Shown: positions 41,653 to 50,638, counted from the stretch's first letter. The stretch is 64,000 nucleotides of DNA from Lysinibacillus xylanilyticus (GCF_001183605.1 NZ_LFXJ01000005.1:1562929-1626928), one strand, 5' to 3'. The notes: a model not told the origin generated them from the letters alone. A program made the numbers and translations.

Positions 41653-42336
41653 TTGAAAGAAAAAGAACGCTCCTCAGATAAAATTGAGAATGAATTAATT
41701 AGATCCATATTGGCTGGTGTTTATTCTGTAGGAAATACTTTACCGCCGGAAAGAGAGCTTGCAAAGGAATTTGGTGTTGGCCGTCCAACTATTCGAGAGG
41801 CGCTTCAACGTTTAGGAAGGGGTGGATGGATTACAGGAAGAAAAGGAATGCCTGCGATTGTTAATGATTATTGGCGCAGTGGGAATCTAACAACACTTGT
41901 TAATATTGTTGAGAATCATCATATCATAACAGATGAATTTATCATGTACTTATTAGAATTAAGAAGTTCTTTGACGCCGGCTTATATTCGTGATGCTGTT
42001 ACGTTTAATCAACCTAAAGTAGTTGCTCTCCTTGCCAATCTAGAGCAGCTTGAAGATAGTGCAGAAAGCTATGCAGAATTTGATTGGGATTTGCAAAAAA
42101 GGTGTGCCGGCCTTGCCATCAATCCAATCTTTCTACTCATTTTAAATAGCTTCGATTCTATTTATTTAGATATGGCGAAAAGATATTTTTCTATAAAAGA
42201 TCATCGTGAGTTGTCCTTCAACTATTACCACGACTTATTAAAAGCTGCATTAAAGGGAGATGCAAAGGAAGCGGAAAGGTTGTCTACGGAAACAATGGCG
42301 AAAAGCTTGGCTCTCTGGAAAGATAGAAAAAAATAA
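41653..42336 (+). CDS. GntR/FadR-family regulator
   Basis: The 227-residue protein has an N-terminal GntR winged helix (VGNTLPPERELAKEFGVGRP, then TIREALQRLGRGGWI) and a helical FadR-type C-terminal domain. The C-terminal domain lacks the FCD metal histidine set and resembles the fatty-acyl-CoA-binding FadR of enterobacteria (FDWDLQKRCAGLAINPIFLL). The TTG start has GGGGACGAGG upstream. Twin operators precede it, and a fatty-acid-hydroxylase-like gene follows after 21 bases. Both facts fit a lipid-responsive operon. Confidence 0.88.
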   Translation: MKEKERSSDKIENELIRSILAGVYSVGNTLPPERELAKEFGVGRPTIREALQRLGRGGWITGRKGMPAIVNDYWRSGNLTTLVNIVENHHIITDEFIMYLLELRSSLTPAYIRDAVTFNQPKVVALLANLEQLEDSAESYAEFDWDLQKRCAGLAINPIFLLILNSFDSIYLDMAKRYFSIKDHRELSFNYYHDLLKAALKGDAKEAERLSTETMAKSLALWKDRKK

Positions 42337-42357
42337 AAAATACTGGAGGCGTGATAA

Positions 42358-42975
42358 ATGAGATTGAAATATTTTAAAGAATATTTTTCCTACCCTGATA
42401 TATTAATCATGACCTGTCTATTCCTCATTAGCTTTGGATATATGATTCTACATTTAACCTCTATCGGAGTTTTGGGTGCTTTTATTCTGGGAATGATTAT
42501 GTATTCCTTAGCTGAGTATGTTACACATAGGTTTCTTTTTCATCTGAAACCACCAAAGAATGCATTCTTGTTAAAAATGCTTAAACGCTTACATTATGAC
42601 CACCATGCAAATCCGAATGAATTACATTTATTATTTTTACCCTTATGGTACAGTGTGCCAAACATTGCAATTGTAGCAGCTATTTTCTATATTCTTTCAT
42701 CTAGCTTTGTAATTACAAACGCGTTTATTGCAGGTATCATGGTCTTTTTATTATTTTATGAGTGGAAGCATTATATCGCCCATCGCCCCCTTCAGCCAAT
42801 ATCTCCATGGGGGCGTTGGATGAAAAAGGTTCATTTATGGCATCATTTCAAAAATGAAAATTACTGGTATGGTGTTACGAACCCAGCCTATGATTTTCTC
42901 ATGGGTACCTTTAAAAATCAAAAGGATGTTGGCCAAAGTAAAACTGCTAAAAATCTAGAGAAACGTGGCGAGTAG
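42358..42975 (+). CDS. Fatty acid hydroxylase / sterol desaturase family protein
   Basis: The 205-residue membrane protein has four to five helices and the histidine clusters of the di-iron hydroxylase family: HRFLFH (about residues 57-62), HYDHH (79-83), HYIAHRP (141-147) and HLWHHFKNE (160-168). GGAGGCG precedes the ATG. It is co-transcribed with the FadR-type regulator. A role in modifying membrane lipid acyl chains is likely from family and context; the exact substrate is unknown. Confidence 0.9.
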   Translation: MRLKYFKEYFSYPDILIMTCLFLISFGYMILHLTSIGVLGAFILGMIMYSLAEYVTHRFLFHLKPPKNAFLLKMLKRLHYDHHANPNELHLLFLPLWYSVPNIAIVAAIFYILSSSFVITNAFIAGIMVFLLFYEWKHYIAHRPLQPISPWGRWMKKVHLWHHFKNENYWYGVTNPAYDFLMGTFKNQKDVGQSKTAKNLEKRGE

Positions 42976-43036
42976 AAAATAGAATTATAAAAGATATGCC
43001 TTCTGCAATATTCGGTCCTATTTTGTCTTTATGATA

Positions 43037-43071
43037 AAAATCCAATCATCTTTATTTGATGATTGGATTTT
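43037..43071. terminator. Bidirectional terminator
   Basis: AAAATCCAATCATC and GATGATTGGATTTT form a perfect 14-bp stem around TTTATTT. It serves the convergent hydroxylase and ankyrin genes. Confidence 0.9.
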
Positions 43072-43085
43072 GGTCCTTTTTAAAA

Positions 43086-43118
43086 CTACACTTACTTATG
43101 ATACGTTCTTCGTAAAAT
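43086..43118. repeat. Dispersed palindrome (CACTTACTTATGATACG family), partial copy
   Basis: ACACTTACTTATGATACGTTCTTCGTA matches the left and middle part of the repeats at 47870, 49961, 50857 and 57421. The right arm is missing. Confidence 0.6.
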
Positions 43119-43121
43119 CTA

Positions 43122-43796
43122 CTAGTCTACTAACATTTCAATCATTTTTGTATAGCCCATCTCCTTGGCATAATCAAGTGCTGTCTTACCTGAATTGTCA
43201 CGAAGTTCTTTATTCGCATTGTATGCTAATAATTCTTGTACAATTTGCTGATACACCACTGAACCGTCAGTTAATGCTACCGCTTCAATTAATGCTGTAT
43301 AGCCAAAATTATTTTGATGATCGATATCCGCTTTCCCATCGAGTAAAAGTAGCTTCACATTGTTTAAATGTCCTTTTTCTGCTGCAGGTATTAAGGCATT
43401 GCCCCCATAGCGATTAACAATATTTTGATTTGGCTCCGCATGCTCAATCATATACTTTAAAATCTCTGTTTTTCCTTGGGCACCTGCATACAGATAGGCG
43501 CTATCCTGAATATTATCTTGTTGATTAATATCGGCTCCCGCTTCAATTAAAAGTTTTGCCACCTCAATATAGTTTTCATGAGTAGCAATTAATAAAGGTG
43601 TTTCCCCTTTATCATTTGTTTCATTAATTGGATATGATGGATCCTGCAAAATTTCTTGTACTTTTTCTAAATCATTGTTTTCAACTGCTTGAATAAGATT
43701 ATCTGATTGTGGCTTCATATTCTCTTCCTCCCCCTTATCATTACACCCGGTCAATATGAATAATGTGCTTACTACAATGCTAATAAAATATTTCAT
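43122..43796 (-). CDS. Ankyrin-repeat lipoprotein
   Basis: The ATG at 43796 follows AAAGGAGGG. The protein of about 224 residues has a signal with the lipobox FILTGC (Cys about 17), then five to six ankyrin repeats with the usual GETPLLIATHENYIEVAKLL and GKTALDYAKEMGYTKMIEML pattern. It should be a lipid-anchored extracytoplasmic protein-binding scaffold. It is the last gene of a block with a response regulator, a histidine kinase and a DUF4822 lipoprotein, spaced 29 bases from the regulator. It may be an accessory sensor component. Confidence 0.9.
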   Translation of the reverse strand: MKYFISIVVSTLFILTGCNDKGEEENMKPQSDNLIQAVENNDLEKVQEILQDPSYPINETNDKGETPLLIATHENYIEVAKLLIEAGADINQQDNIQDSAYLYAGAQGKTEILKYMIEHAEPNQNIVNRYGGNALIPAAEKGHLNNVKLLLLDGKADIDHQNNFGYTALIEAVALTDGSVVYQQIVQELLAYNANKELRDNSGKTALDYAKEMGYTKMIEMLVD

Positions 43797-43825
43797 ATAA
43801 TACCCTCCTTTCACAAGGAGATTTT

Positions 43826-44518
43826 TCAGCTATTAAAGCGATATCCACTGCCCCAAATTGTCTCAATTGGCAGTTCTGATAGTTTTCCCTTTTTTAATTT
43901 ATCTCGAATGCGACCTACATGAACAACAACTGTAAAAACATCTCCATCTAAATCATCCAAATACCATAATTGACGGAAAAGCTGCTCCTTTGTCCAAACA
44001 CGATTCGGATGCTCCATAAAGAACACGAGTAAATCAAATTCCTTCGTTGTAAAAATAACTTCCTGACCTAAAACGAATACTTTTCGTGCAGCCTTATCAA
44101 CTATAATATTTTTCATCTCTAAATAATCCTGTGTTTGTCCAGTACCTGTTAGTTGCCTATAACGCTTACTATGAGCTTGTACACGTGCGACGAACTCACT
44201 CGGACTAAATGGTTTCGTTATATAATCATCCGCACCTAAGCCAAGCCCTCTTATCTTATCAATATCTTCTTTTTTTGCAGATACAATTATAAGGGGAATA
44301 TTTTTCTTTTCACGAATGCGTCGGCAAATTTCAAAACCGTTCATTGAAGGGAGCATTAAATCAACAACAATTAAATCAAAAGGCTCATTTAATGCTCGAT
44401 TCAACCCTTCAAAACCGTCCGTTACAATTTCCGCCTCTATTTCATGAATTTCTAAATAATCTCTCTGTAATTCTGCAATGCTAATATCATCTTCAATGAT
44501 TAATATTCGTGTTGGCAC
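43826..44518 (-). CDS. OmpR/PhoB-family response regulator
   Basis: The 230-residue product has a receiver domain with acidic residues IEDD (about 8-9), the phosphoacceptor in VVDLMLPSMNG (Asp about 53) and the Lys in YITKPFSP (about 102). The C-terminal winged helix contains TTKEFDLLVFFMEHPNRVWT and VVHVGRIRDKLKK. The start is GTG, with AAAGGAAG farther upstream than ideal, 18 bases after the kinase stop. It forms a two-component pair with the adjacent kinase. Targets probably include the flanking lipoprotein genes. Confidence 0.93.
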   Translation of the reverse strand: MPTRILIIEDDISIAELQRDYLEIHEIEAEIVTDGFEGLNRALNEPFDLIVVDLMLPSMNGFEICRRIREKKNIPLIIVSAKKEDIDKIRGLGLGADDYITKPFSPSEFVARVQAHSKRYRQLTGTGQTQDYLEMKNIIVDKAARKVFVLGQEVIFTTKEFDLLVFFMEHPNRVWTKEQLFRQLWYLDDLDGDVFTVVVHVGRIRDKLKKGKLSELPIETIWGSGYRFNS

Positions 44519-44536
44519 CAGTCATTGACACTTCCT

Positions 44537-45988
44537 TTAAGCCTTACCCAAGATTATTGTCACCGTTGTACCATAATGTAGCTTACTTTGAATTTTCACG
44601 TGACCATTATGCTTTTCAACGATTTGTTTCACAATTGCAAGTCCCAAGCCACTACCGCCTGTCGTCGAGGTACGCGCTTCTTCCCCACGATAAAAATGAT
44701 CGAATACATATGGGAGTTGGAGCTCCGAAATTCCTTGCCCGTTATCCTTTATGACGATTTCAACTAAATCATCGACTACTACTACTTCTAATATCATACA
44801 TAAAGGTTCAGTTGGCTTTTTAAACTTCATACTATTTTCAATTAAATTAGTGATTGCCCGATTCATCTGCATACGATCAATATGAACATACACATCCTCC
44901 ACTACATTCAACTCTAATTGAACTTCTCGATTGTATAACTGAAACTCCTCCACTATATGTGTAAGAAATTTTGCAAGCTGTATTCGTTCAAAATGAAAAT
45001 GAACTGCCTCAGCATCAAACTTAGAGTAAAGGAAGAGTTCTTCAATTAATCTGTTTAATGCAAGTGATTTAGAATGAATGGTCTTTAAATACTTTTCTCG
45101 CTTTTCAGGTGTTTCGGCAACTCCCTCCTGTAATCCTTCAACATACCCAATAATAGTTGTAATCGGAGTTTTTAAATCATGAGAAATACTTGCTATTAGA
45201 TCTTTACGATTTTTTTCAAGATTTCGCTGCTCCTGGATTGAAACCAAAAGCGCTGATCGCATACTCTCAAAATTAGCTGTCAGTTCATGTACTTCCCTTG
45301 CTGTATTAGCAGGCATAGTGGGTGCCTTGATCATTAAATCTCCCTCTCGTATTTCAGACATGATCTGTCCTAAATTTTCTAAAGGATTAATAATCGTCTT
45401 GTGTAAAAGTTGATTTAAAAAGAGCATAGCTGCAATGGATACAAGAAGGATGAAGAAAATAATAATAATTCCCCATTTTGTAAGGAACTCTAAAAAGCTG
45501 TTTTCTTTTTTCAGCACTAAGACGCTACCCTTCGACTTGTCGCTATAATAGAAATCAAACTTAATATAACGATAGAGTCCCCCTGCATTATCTATTGTGC
45601 CCTTCGTTTCAATATTATTCGTGTCAAACATTGGGAAATGAACGACTAGTGACTTTTCTACTAGCCCCTCCGAATAATATACAATTTCCTCTTCATGGCG
45701 AATGACAACCTCAAGTGACTTCTCCTCAATCTGTTGCATTTTTTTTTGCATGTCTTGCACTAAAAGCTTGTCTGGATCATGCTTGGCAATATTACGTAGC
45801 TCTACATAAGCAAGCTCCTCTTCCGGGCTCAAGGAACGTTGCTTCGTAAAAGTTTTATACAATATTTTTGGTGTCGGAACGGACCCTGTTGTCACATAAA
45901 AAACAATGCATAAGATTGAGAGAATAGAGACACTCGCAATAATAATACCGCCAATATAAGAAGTTAAAAATCTATTCTTGATTGTCAT
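44537..45988 (-). CDS. Sensor histidine kinase with HAMP domain
   Basis: The 483-residue protein has a first membrane helix at about residues 11-33, an extracytoplasmic region of about 130 residues, a second helix at about 168-190 and a HAMP linker. The HisKA motif is ASISHDLKTPITTIIGY (His about 266). ATP-binding boxes follow: NLIENSMKF (N), DNGQGIS (G1) and GGSGLGLAI (G2). AAAGGAG precedes the ATG. It lies directly upstream of its response regulator. The stimulus is unknown; the extracytoplasmic domain is not a recognisable PAS or Cache domain. Confidence 0.93.
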   Translation of the reverse strand: MTIKNRFLTSYIGGIIIASVSILSILCIVFYVTTGSVPTPKILYKTFTKQRSLSPEEELAYVELRNIAKHDPDKLLVQDMQKKMQQIEEKSLEVVIRHEEEIVYYSEGLVEKSLVVHFPMFDTNNIETKGTIDNAGGLYRYIKFDFYYSDKSKGSVLVLKKENSFLEFLTKWGIIIIFFILLVSIAAMLFLNQLLHKTIINPLENLGQIMSEIREGDLMIKAPTMPANTAREVHELTANFESMRSALLVSIQEQRNLEKNRKDLIASISHDLKTPITTIIGYVEGLQEGVAETPEKREKYLKTIHSKSLALNRLIEELFLYSKFDAEAVHFHFERIQLAKFLTHIVEEFQLYNREVQLELNVVEDVYVHIDRMQMNRAITNLIENSMKFKKPTEPLCMILEVVVVDDLVEIVIKDNGQGISELQLPYVFDHFYRGEEARTSTTGGSGLGLAIVKQIVEKHNGHVKIQSKLHYGTTVTIILGKA

Positions 45989-46056
45989 ATTAATCTCCTT
46001 TCCTCAATTTATAAAGGAGATTCCTTACTTTTTCAAGTAATGGACTTTACTGTAAT

Positions 46057-47019
46057 TTAAAAACTAAATGTTGGCTTCAAATCTCCCTTATATGGCTCAT
46101 GCTCTACAATGATTGTGATATCATTGCCATCTGCATCCTTACCTACACGCTTATAAGTAAACTTGTCATCGTTTAATTCAGTAAGTTCCAACGCTGCATC
46201 GTATTTATTATCACCTATCGATACATGTGCGCGAATTTTATTGTCATGAATGACATCAAAGTAACCGTAATCTCCACGACTTTCTCCTGTTTCGGTATTA
46301 AAGAATTCGTATTTATTCGTGTCCTCTTCAAATTTTGCGACACTCAAAAAATTCGCATTATACTGCGTGACATCATTACCTTTTTCATCCAGTACTTTTG
46401 TTCCGTGCCATAATGTTTTACCAAGAATTTCATCTCCATCTACACGCGTATTAATATCTCCTGTAGAAGTAGTTAACTTTTGAGTTTGTGTAGTGAAGGC
46501 TAAATCATTTTCATATGGTATATGCTCCACAAACACTTCTATGTCATTACCATTCCTATCTTTCCCCATACGCTTGTAAGTGAAAATTTCTTCATCTAAA
46601 GCAATAATATCGACAACGGCTTGATATTTCATCGTATCGGAAATTAAAATGCGCTTCTTACCATCATTCGTCATAAAGAATGTACCCTCATCGCCACGTG
46701 TCTTACCTGTTTTCGCATCAAAAAATTCATATCGACCTGTCTCAAAATCGTATTTTGCTAAACCGATAAATCCAGCATTCTCCTTAGTTAAATCATTGTT
46801 ATCTTTGTCGTAAACACGTGTACCTTGCCAATTTGTACTGCTTAATATTTTCGCCATTGTTTGGCCATTTGTAAGTTGTTGCTCAGCTTTATTGGTTTCC
46901 GCCTGTTCATTTTGCACGACTGAATTGTCGGTCTCATTTTTCACTATATCAGTGCATGCCGTTAATATTGTGACTGAACTAAAAATAGCGAGTGTTGCGA
47001 ATTTAAATTTGTTATTCAT
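46057..47019 (-). CDS. Lipoprotein with two DUF4822 domains
   Basis: The 320-residue protein has a signal with the lipobox TILTAC (Cys about 22) and a Gln/Asn/Glu linker. Two copies of the same domain of about 130 residues follow (about 55-180 and 195-320). Each shows NWQGTRVYDKDNNDLT or LWHGTKVLDEKGNDVT, then a KYDFETGRYEFFD-type beta strand, G(D/N)xGxF and FTYKR(M/V)GKDxxGN. This matches DUF4822. GGGAGAG precedes the ATG. It lies 69 bases upstream of the kinase and is a plausible partner or target of the two-component system. Confidence 0.88.
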   Translation of the reverse strand: MNNKFKFATLAIFSSVTILTACTDIVKNETDNSVVQNEQAETNKAEQQLTNGQTMAKILSSTNWQGTRVYDKDNNDLTKENAGFIGLAKYDFETGRYEFFDAKTGKTRGDEGTFFMTNDGKKRILISDTMKYQAVVDIIALDEEIFTYKRMGKDRNGNDIEVFVEHIPYENDLAFTTQTQKLTTSTGDINTRVDGDEILGKTLWHGTKVLDEKGNDVTQYNANFLSVAKFEEDTNKYEFFNTETGESRGDYGYFDVIHDNKIRAHVSIGDNKYDAALELTELNDDKFTYKRVGKDADGNDITIIVEHEPYKGDLKPTFSF

Positions 47020-47118
47020 AAAATATTCTCTCCCTTATCATTTGCTTATACTTAATTATGAGGCCCAGTTCTAAACTGCATATATCGCAAATATAAACAA
47101 AATATAAATTCGAGAAAA

Positions 47119-47147
47119 AACGCATAATGCGCTAAACATTATGCGTT
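47119..47147. promoter_or_regulatory. Perfect 11-bp inverted repeat upstream of the DUF4822 gene
   Basis: AACGCATAATG and CATTATGCGTT enclose CGCTAAA. It lies 100 bases upstream of the lipoprotein start, so it is either an operator or the end of a preceding transcript. Confidence 0.5.
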
Positions 47148-47223
47148 CGTATAGGTGAAATTTAACGATAAATAAGAAGGCGTATTTTAGGGTGCTTCTC
47201 AAAAATCAGCTTATAGAAAGGCA

Positions 47224-47255
47224 AAACTCGCCACTATAATTGGCGAGTTTTTTTG
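47224..47255 (-). terminator. Terminator of the reductase gene
   Basis: AAACTCGCC and GGCGAGTTT pair around ACTATAATT. AT-rich sequence lies on both sides, including T-runs. Confidence 0.8.
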
Positions 47256-47789
47256 TTATTTATCCAGTTTTTCATAACGAAGCATAGCGAGTTGACCTAA
47301 CTTTTCAACTTTGGTTAACCTATATTTTTGAGTAATATCATCCCCATTATAAAGGGAGATTCCAGTCCCCAAAATAATAGGTGCAATGGCTAGTTGGAAT
47401 TCATCAATTAAATTTTCCTTAAAAAACTCGCGGGCTAAGTTTCCTCCACCAATTAACCATATATCTTTACCAGGCTGTTGTTTTAAATTGTTAATGAAAG
47501 TTTCGACATCTTCATTAATAAATGAAGCATATTCATCTGAACCACTGACAGATTTAGAAAACACATAGTTTGTATAATCACTATAAGGATAATCCATTTC
47601 AAATCCACGAATGATATCATATGTTCCTTTTCCCATAACAACAGTATCAATTCTTTTTAGAAGGGAATTGTAACCGGAATCGCCTTCAACTTCCGTAGAC
47701 TCTAACCACTCTAATGTTCCATCATCTTTTGCAATATAGCCATCTATCGAAGTACCTATATATAAAATAACGTTACGTCTTTTTTCCAT
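47256..47789 (-). CDS. RibD C-terminal / dihydrofolate-reductase-like protein
   Basis: The 177-residue protein follows the RibD-C branch of the DHFR fold. It has NVILYIGTSIDGYIAKDDGT at the start, a VVMGKGTYDI nucleotide-binding segment, and IWLIGGGNLAREFFKENLID where NADPH binds. ATAGGG precedes the ATG. Small stand-alone members (YwjB/YyaP types) occur widely in Bacillus; the reaction is unknown. Monocistronic with its own terminator. Confidence 0.9.
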   Translation of the reverse strand: MEKRRNVILYIGTSIDGYIAKDDGTLEWLESTEVEGDSGYNSLLKRIDTVVMGKGTYDIIRGFEMDYPYSDYTNYVFSKSVSGSDEYASFINEDVETFINNLKQQPGKDIWLIGGGNLAREFFKENLIDEFQLAIAPIILGTGISLYNGDDITQKYRLTKVEKLGQLAMLRYEKLDK

Positions 47790-47865
47790 ATAAATCCCTA
47801 TTCCTTTGTTTCAGTAGATAAAATTAAGTATACCTGTTATTCATTAAGACTACACTACTCTTTTA

Positions 47866-47922
47866 AAAAAACGCACTTACTTTTGATACAGTTCTCCATA
47901 TTGAATCTAAGTGCGGTTTTCA
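47866..47922. repeat. Dispersed palindrome (CACTTACTTATGATACG family)
   Basis: CGCACTTA (47872-47879) and TAAGTGCG (47908-47915) flank a degenerate inner hairpin around GATACAGTTCTCC. Same family as 49961, 50857 and 57421. Confidence 0.75.
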
Positions 47923-47992
47923 TTACCTTTTATCTTCTTATAAACATTCGTTACAATTAACTAAAATACTTAAAGTGATAGGTGCAATGTAC

Positions 47993-48604
47993 ATGAACTT
48001 AGAAATTGGTTACTTACCTAAAAAATACTTCAATAGGCTTCCATCAGATGGTGGCTATCCATTTTATGTTTCGAAAAATGTTAAATATGCTTTAAATATT
48101 GGACCTATGTACTATCCTGATATACCTGACGAACAACTGGTATTATTTAAAGAAAGTCTTTCAAGCTATCCATTCTATTATTTTTTTGAGCTAGGTCATG
48201 AAGATGAAATCTATCCAGAAATACATCAAAACTTGATTGCAACTGAAATTGTTTTAGAAAAGGTTCGTCAATGTCCAACAAATGATTTTTTTCTAGTGAC
48301 AATTAATAATCGAGAACAATTACTTCAATTCTTGCCTTGTATGTTTTGGCAACATAATTTTAATATGAGTACGCTCTGGTCAAATAATAAACATGCGTTC
48401 ATATTTGAAGAAAAAACATGGGAATATAATGAGATTAGAGATACGGTCTGCTTAAAATTTGATCAACCGACCTCTATCTTTTGGTTAGGTCATGATTTTA
48501 TGGGGACAGATATTTTTTCGAATGAAGAAAAGTTTTCGAGCATTGAGCAAACAATCCATCTTTTCCCGGATTTTATTACCATAGAAATCGTCGAATTTGA
48601 ATGA
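47993..48604 (+). CDS. Uncharacterised soluble protein
   Basis: I use the ATG at 47993, eight bases after AGGTG. The protein of about 203 residues is acidic and aromatic-rich, with no signal or membrane segment. Segments such as YYPDIPDEQLVLFKESLSSY and NREQLLQFLPCMFWQHNFNM do not match a family I know, although immunity-type or SMI1-like small proteins have similar composition. A short degraded duplicate of its region near KFDQPTSIFWLGHDF is found at 57258-57325. Function unknown. Confidence 0.65.
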   Translation: MNLEIGYLPKKYFNRLPSDGGYPFYVSKNVKYALNIGPMYYPDIPDEQLVLFKESLSSYPFYYFFELGHEDEIYPEIHQNLIATEIVLEKVRQCPTNDFFLVTINNREQLLQFLPCMFWQHNFNMSTLWSNNKHAFIFEEKTWEYNEIRDTVCLKFDQPTSIFWLGHDFMGTDIFSNEEKFSSIEQTIHLFPDFITIEIVEFE

Positions 48605-48731
48605 TTACTATCCCTCCTAAACTGTTGAAACTACAACAATTTAGGGTGTCAAATTATTCTTTAATCTTTATTCTAAAAATTTAATAGGCGAAATATCATA
48701 TAGCAAGACAATAGTAAAGGGGGGGACACGT

Positions 48732-49898
48732 TTGAAAAATTTTTTTCGCGCGGTACCATTATCTTTACAGCATTTGTTAGCAATGTTTGGTGCAACAGTT
48801 TTGGTTCCAGCACTAACCGGTCTTGATCCAGGAAGTGCACTTATTGCCAGCGGTTTAGGAACCTTGATTTTCCATCTTATTACACGTGGAAAGGTTCCTA
48901 CGTATCTAGGTTCATCCTTCGCTTTTATTGCTCCGCTAGCATTATATGTGGGGGAGTTAAAGTCACCAGGTCAAGCAGTTGCAGGTCTTATCAGCGTTTC
49001 CATTGTTTATGCCATTGTATCTATTATCATTTCAGCTGTCGGTTTTGAAAAAGTCCGAAAAGTAATTCCTGCAGTTGTCGTAGGACCGGTTGTAAGTATA
49101 ATCGGTCTTTCGCTGGCAACCACTGCGGTGACCAACATGGCTTCTACCCAATGGGATGTCGCTATCGTCAGCCTTCTTGCGGCGATCATTGCTACGCTTG
49201 CAGGAACTAGGATGATCCGCCTCTTCCCGCTCTTAATTGGTCTTGCAATAGGGTATGCTTATGCTGCGATGCGTGGATTTGTTGATTTTGATACCATCGC
49301 CAGCGCACCTGCCTTTGCTCTTCCACATTTCGTCATGCCGGAATTCACATGGGTTGTGATCCTCGGAATGGCGCCGATTGCCTTAGTTACCATCATCGAA
49401 GACCTTGGACATATGTTTGTACTAAATGAGATTACTGGAAAAGACGTGACTAAGGATCCTGGATTTTCAAGAATCCTATGGGGGAATGGCCTTGCAACAT
49501 TAATCTCCGGCTTCATCGGTGGACCTGCACAAACTACTTACGCGGAAAATCTCGGGGTTCTAGCCATCACACGCCAGTTTTCAAGTAGGATTATTCAGGG
49601 TGCTGCTGTTCTTGCGATTCTTCTTGGTTTGTTCGGTAAAGTTGGAGCTGTTATCCAATCCATTCCAGTTGCAGTGATGGGCGGCATATGTATCTTGTTG
49701 TTTGGTATGATCGCAGGAATGGGGATCCGTCACATCATTGAAGAAAATGTTAGTCTGGCTAATATGAAAAATTTAGTCATCGTCGCAATTATCTTTATCA
49801 TCGGAGTTGGTTATGCCCACGGTATCGCCTACGCCACAATTGCCGGATTGCTCATCCATTGGTTCGTACCTAATTTTACGACAAAGAACGAAAATTAG
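48732..49898 (+). CDS. NCS2-family uracil/xanthine permease
   Basis: The 388-residue protein has 12-14 membrane segments of the nucleobase-ascorbate transporter family. The PLSLQHLLAMFGATVLVPAL start is that of uracil permeases. AQTTYAENLGVLAITR holds the conserved substrate-contacting Glu (NLG motif), and an earlier conserved Glu lies in VTIIEDLGHMF. The TTG start follows a run of seven G. Unlike pyrP it is not within a pyrimidine operon and has no PyrR-type leader that I could see. It ends in a terminator at 49902-49943. Confidence 0.92.
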   Translation: MKNFFRAVPLSLQHLLAMFGATVLVPALTGLDPGSALIASGLGTLIFHLITRGKVPTYLGSSFAFIAPLALYVGELKSPGQAVAGLISVSIVYAIVSIIISAVGFEKVRKVIPAVVVGPVVSIIGLSLATTAVTNMASTQWDVAIVSLLAAIIATLAGTRMIRLFPLLIGLAIGYAYAAMRGFVDFDTIASAPAFALPHFVMPEFTWVVILGMAPIALVTIIEDLGHMFVLNEITGKDVTKDPGFSRILWGNGLATLISGFIGGPAQTTYAENLGVLAITRQFSSRIIQGAAVLAILLGLFGKVGAVIQSIPVAVMGGICILLFGMIAGMGIRHIIEENVSLANMKNLVIVAIIFIIGVGYAHGIAYATIAGLLIHWFVPNFTTKNEN

Positions 49899-49901
49899 AA
49901 T

Positions 49902-49943
49902 AAAAAGGCCATTCCAGAGCACTTTTAGCGGAATGGCTTTTTA
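49902..49943 (+). terminator. Terminator of the permease gene
   Basis: AAAAAGGCCATTCC and GGAATGGCTTTTT pair around about 14 bases. Confidence 0.85.
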
Positions 49944-49960
49944 TAAGGCAACAACTCGGT

Positions 49961-50010
49961 AACCGCACTTACTTACGATACGGTTCACCGTAACATGTGT
50001 AAGTGCGGTT
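49961..50010. repeat. Dispersed palindrome, best copy
   Basis: AACCGCACTTAC and GTAAGTGCGGTT are perfect 12-bp arms. Inside them TACGGT and ACCGTA form a second perfect 6-bp stem. The result is a bulged cruciform of 50 bases. Confidence 0.85.
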
Positions 50011-50140
50011 TTTAATCTCTAATTCTATGCTAATTTTAAATTATATCTTTTCGCTCTTATAATTAAAAATGAAGGTCGACGAAATTCTCTATTAAGACTT
50101 GATAAATTACACACTGCTTCTTTAGTTGGTATTGGCTCAA

Positions 50141-50638
50141 TTAAGTCGCCGCTGCTGAGGAAGCAGCAGCGTGGTCAGCCTTTACACAATCAATTGCGAC
50201 AACGAGCGCAATGATGATAGCTTCCATCTCTTCATTCAATATTTGTACCTTGTAGCTATCGCCCCAAGTGAACCACTCCTTGTTCACTTTACCGACGACT
50301 TCACCATGCTGTAAGATTTGAAAATCCATATCCCACCAGTTACCTTCTACCTCAATGCCTGCCGCATCAATTGTATAGCGTGCTTTAAAGAAAGAAAACT
50401 CCTTCTTAATCGTTAACACCTCTTGACCGTTTACATCAACAAAAAAAATCGGTAAAAAGCTGAACACCTTTTTCGTAATAAGCGCGACCTCATCTCTTGC
50501 TGCATTCATAATGGAGAACGTTTTTGGAATTTGCATAAAACTGCCCTCCACGTAATAAACATCCTTCTCCTGCTGATCCTTTACCGTAAATTTTCCACTT
50601 AAACTGAATACCTTCTGCTTTATATAAAATTGCTTCAT
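50141..50638 (-). CDS. LURP-one-related (LOR) family protein
   Basis: The ATG at 50638 follows AAAGGAGGCG. The protein of about 165 residues shows the tubby-like LOR/YxjI fold. It starts MKQFYIKQKVFSLSGKFTVK, has repeated strands such as YYVEGSFMQIPKTFSIMNAA, and ends in a hydrophobic helix (IIIALVVAIDCVKADHA) as these proteins do. An alanine/serine tail follows. The family may bind membranes or lipids; no enzyme motif is known. Monocistronic. Confidence 0.85.
   Translation of the reverse strand: MKQFYIKQKVFSLSGKFTVKDQQEKDVYYVEGSFMQIPKTFSIMNAARDEVALITKKVFSFLPIFFVDVNGQEVLTIKKEFSFFKARYTIDAAGIEVEGNWWDMDFQILQHGEVVGKVNKEWFTWGDSYKVQILNEEMEAIIIALVVAIDCVKADHAAASSAAAT

Noticed and set aside
48620..48731. 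Purine or PyrR-type riboswitch before the permease gene
   Set aside because: The leader is short and AT-rich, without the conserved purine-riboswitch core or a PyrR anti-terminator hairpin.
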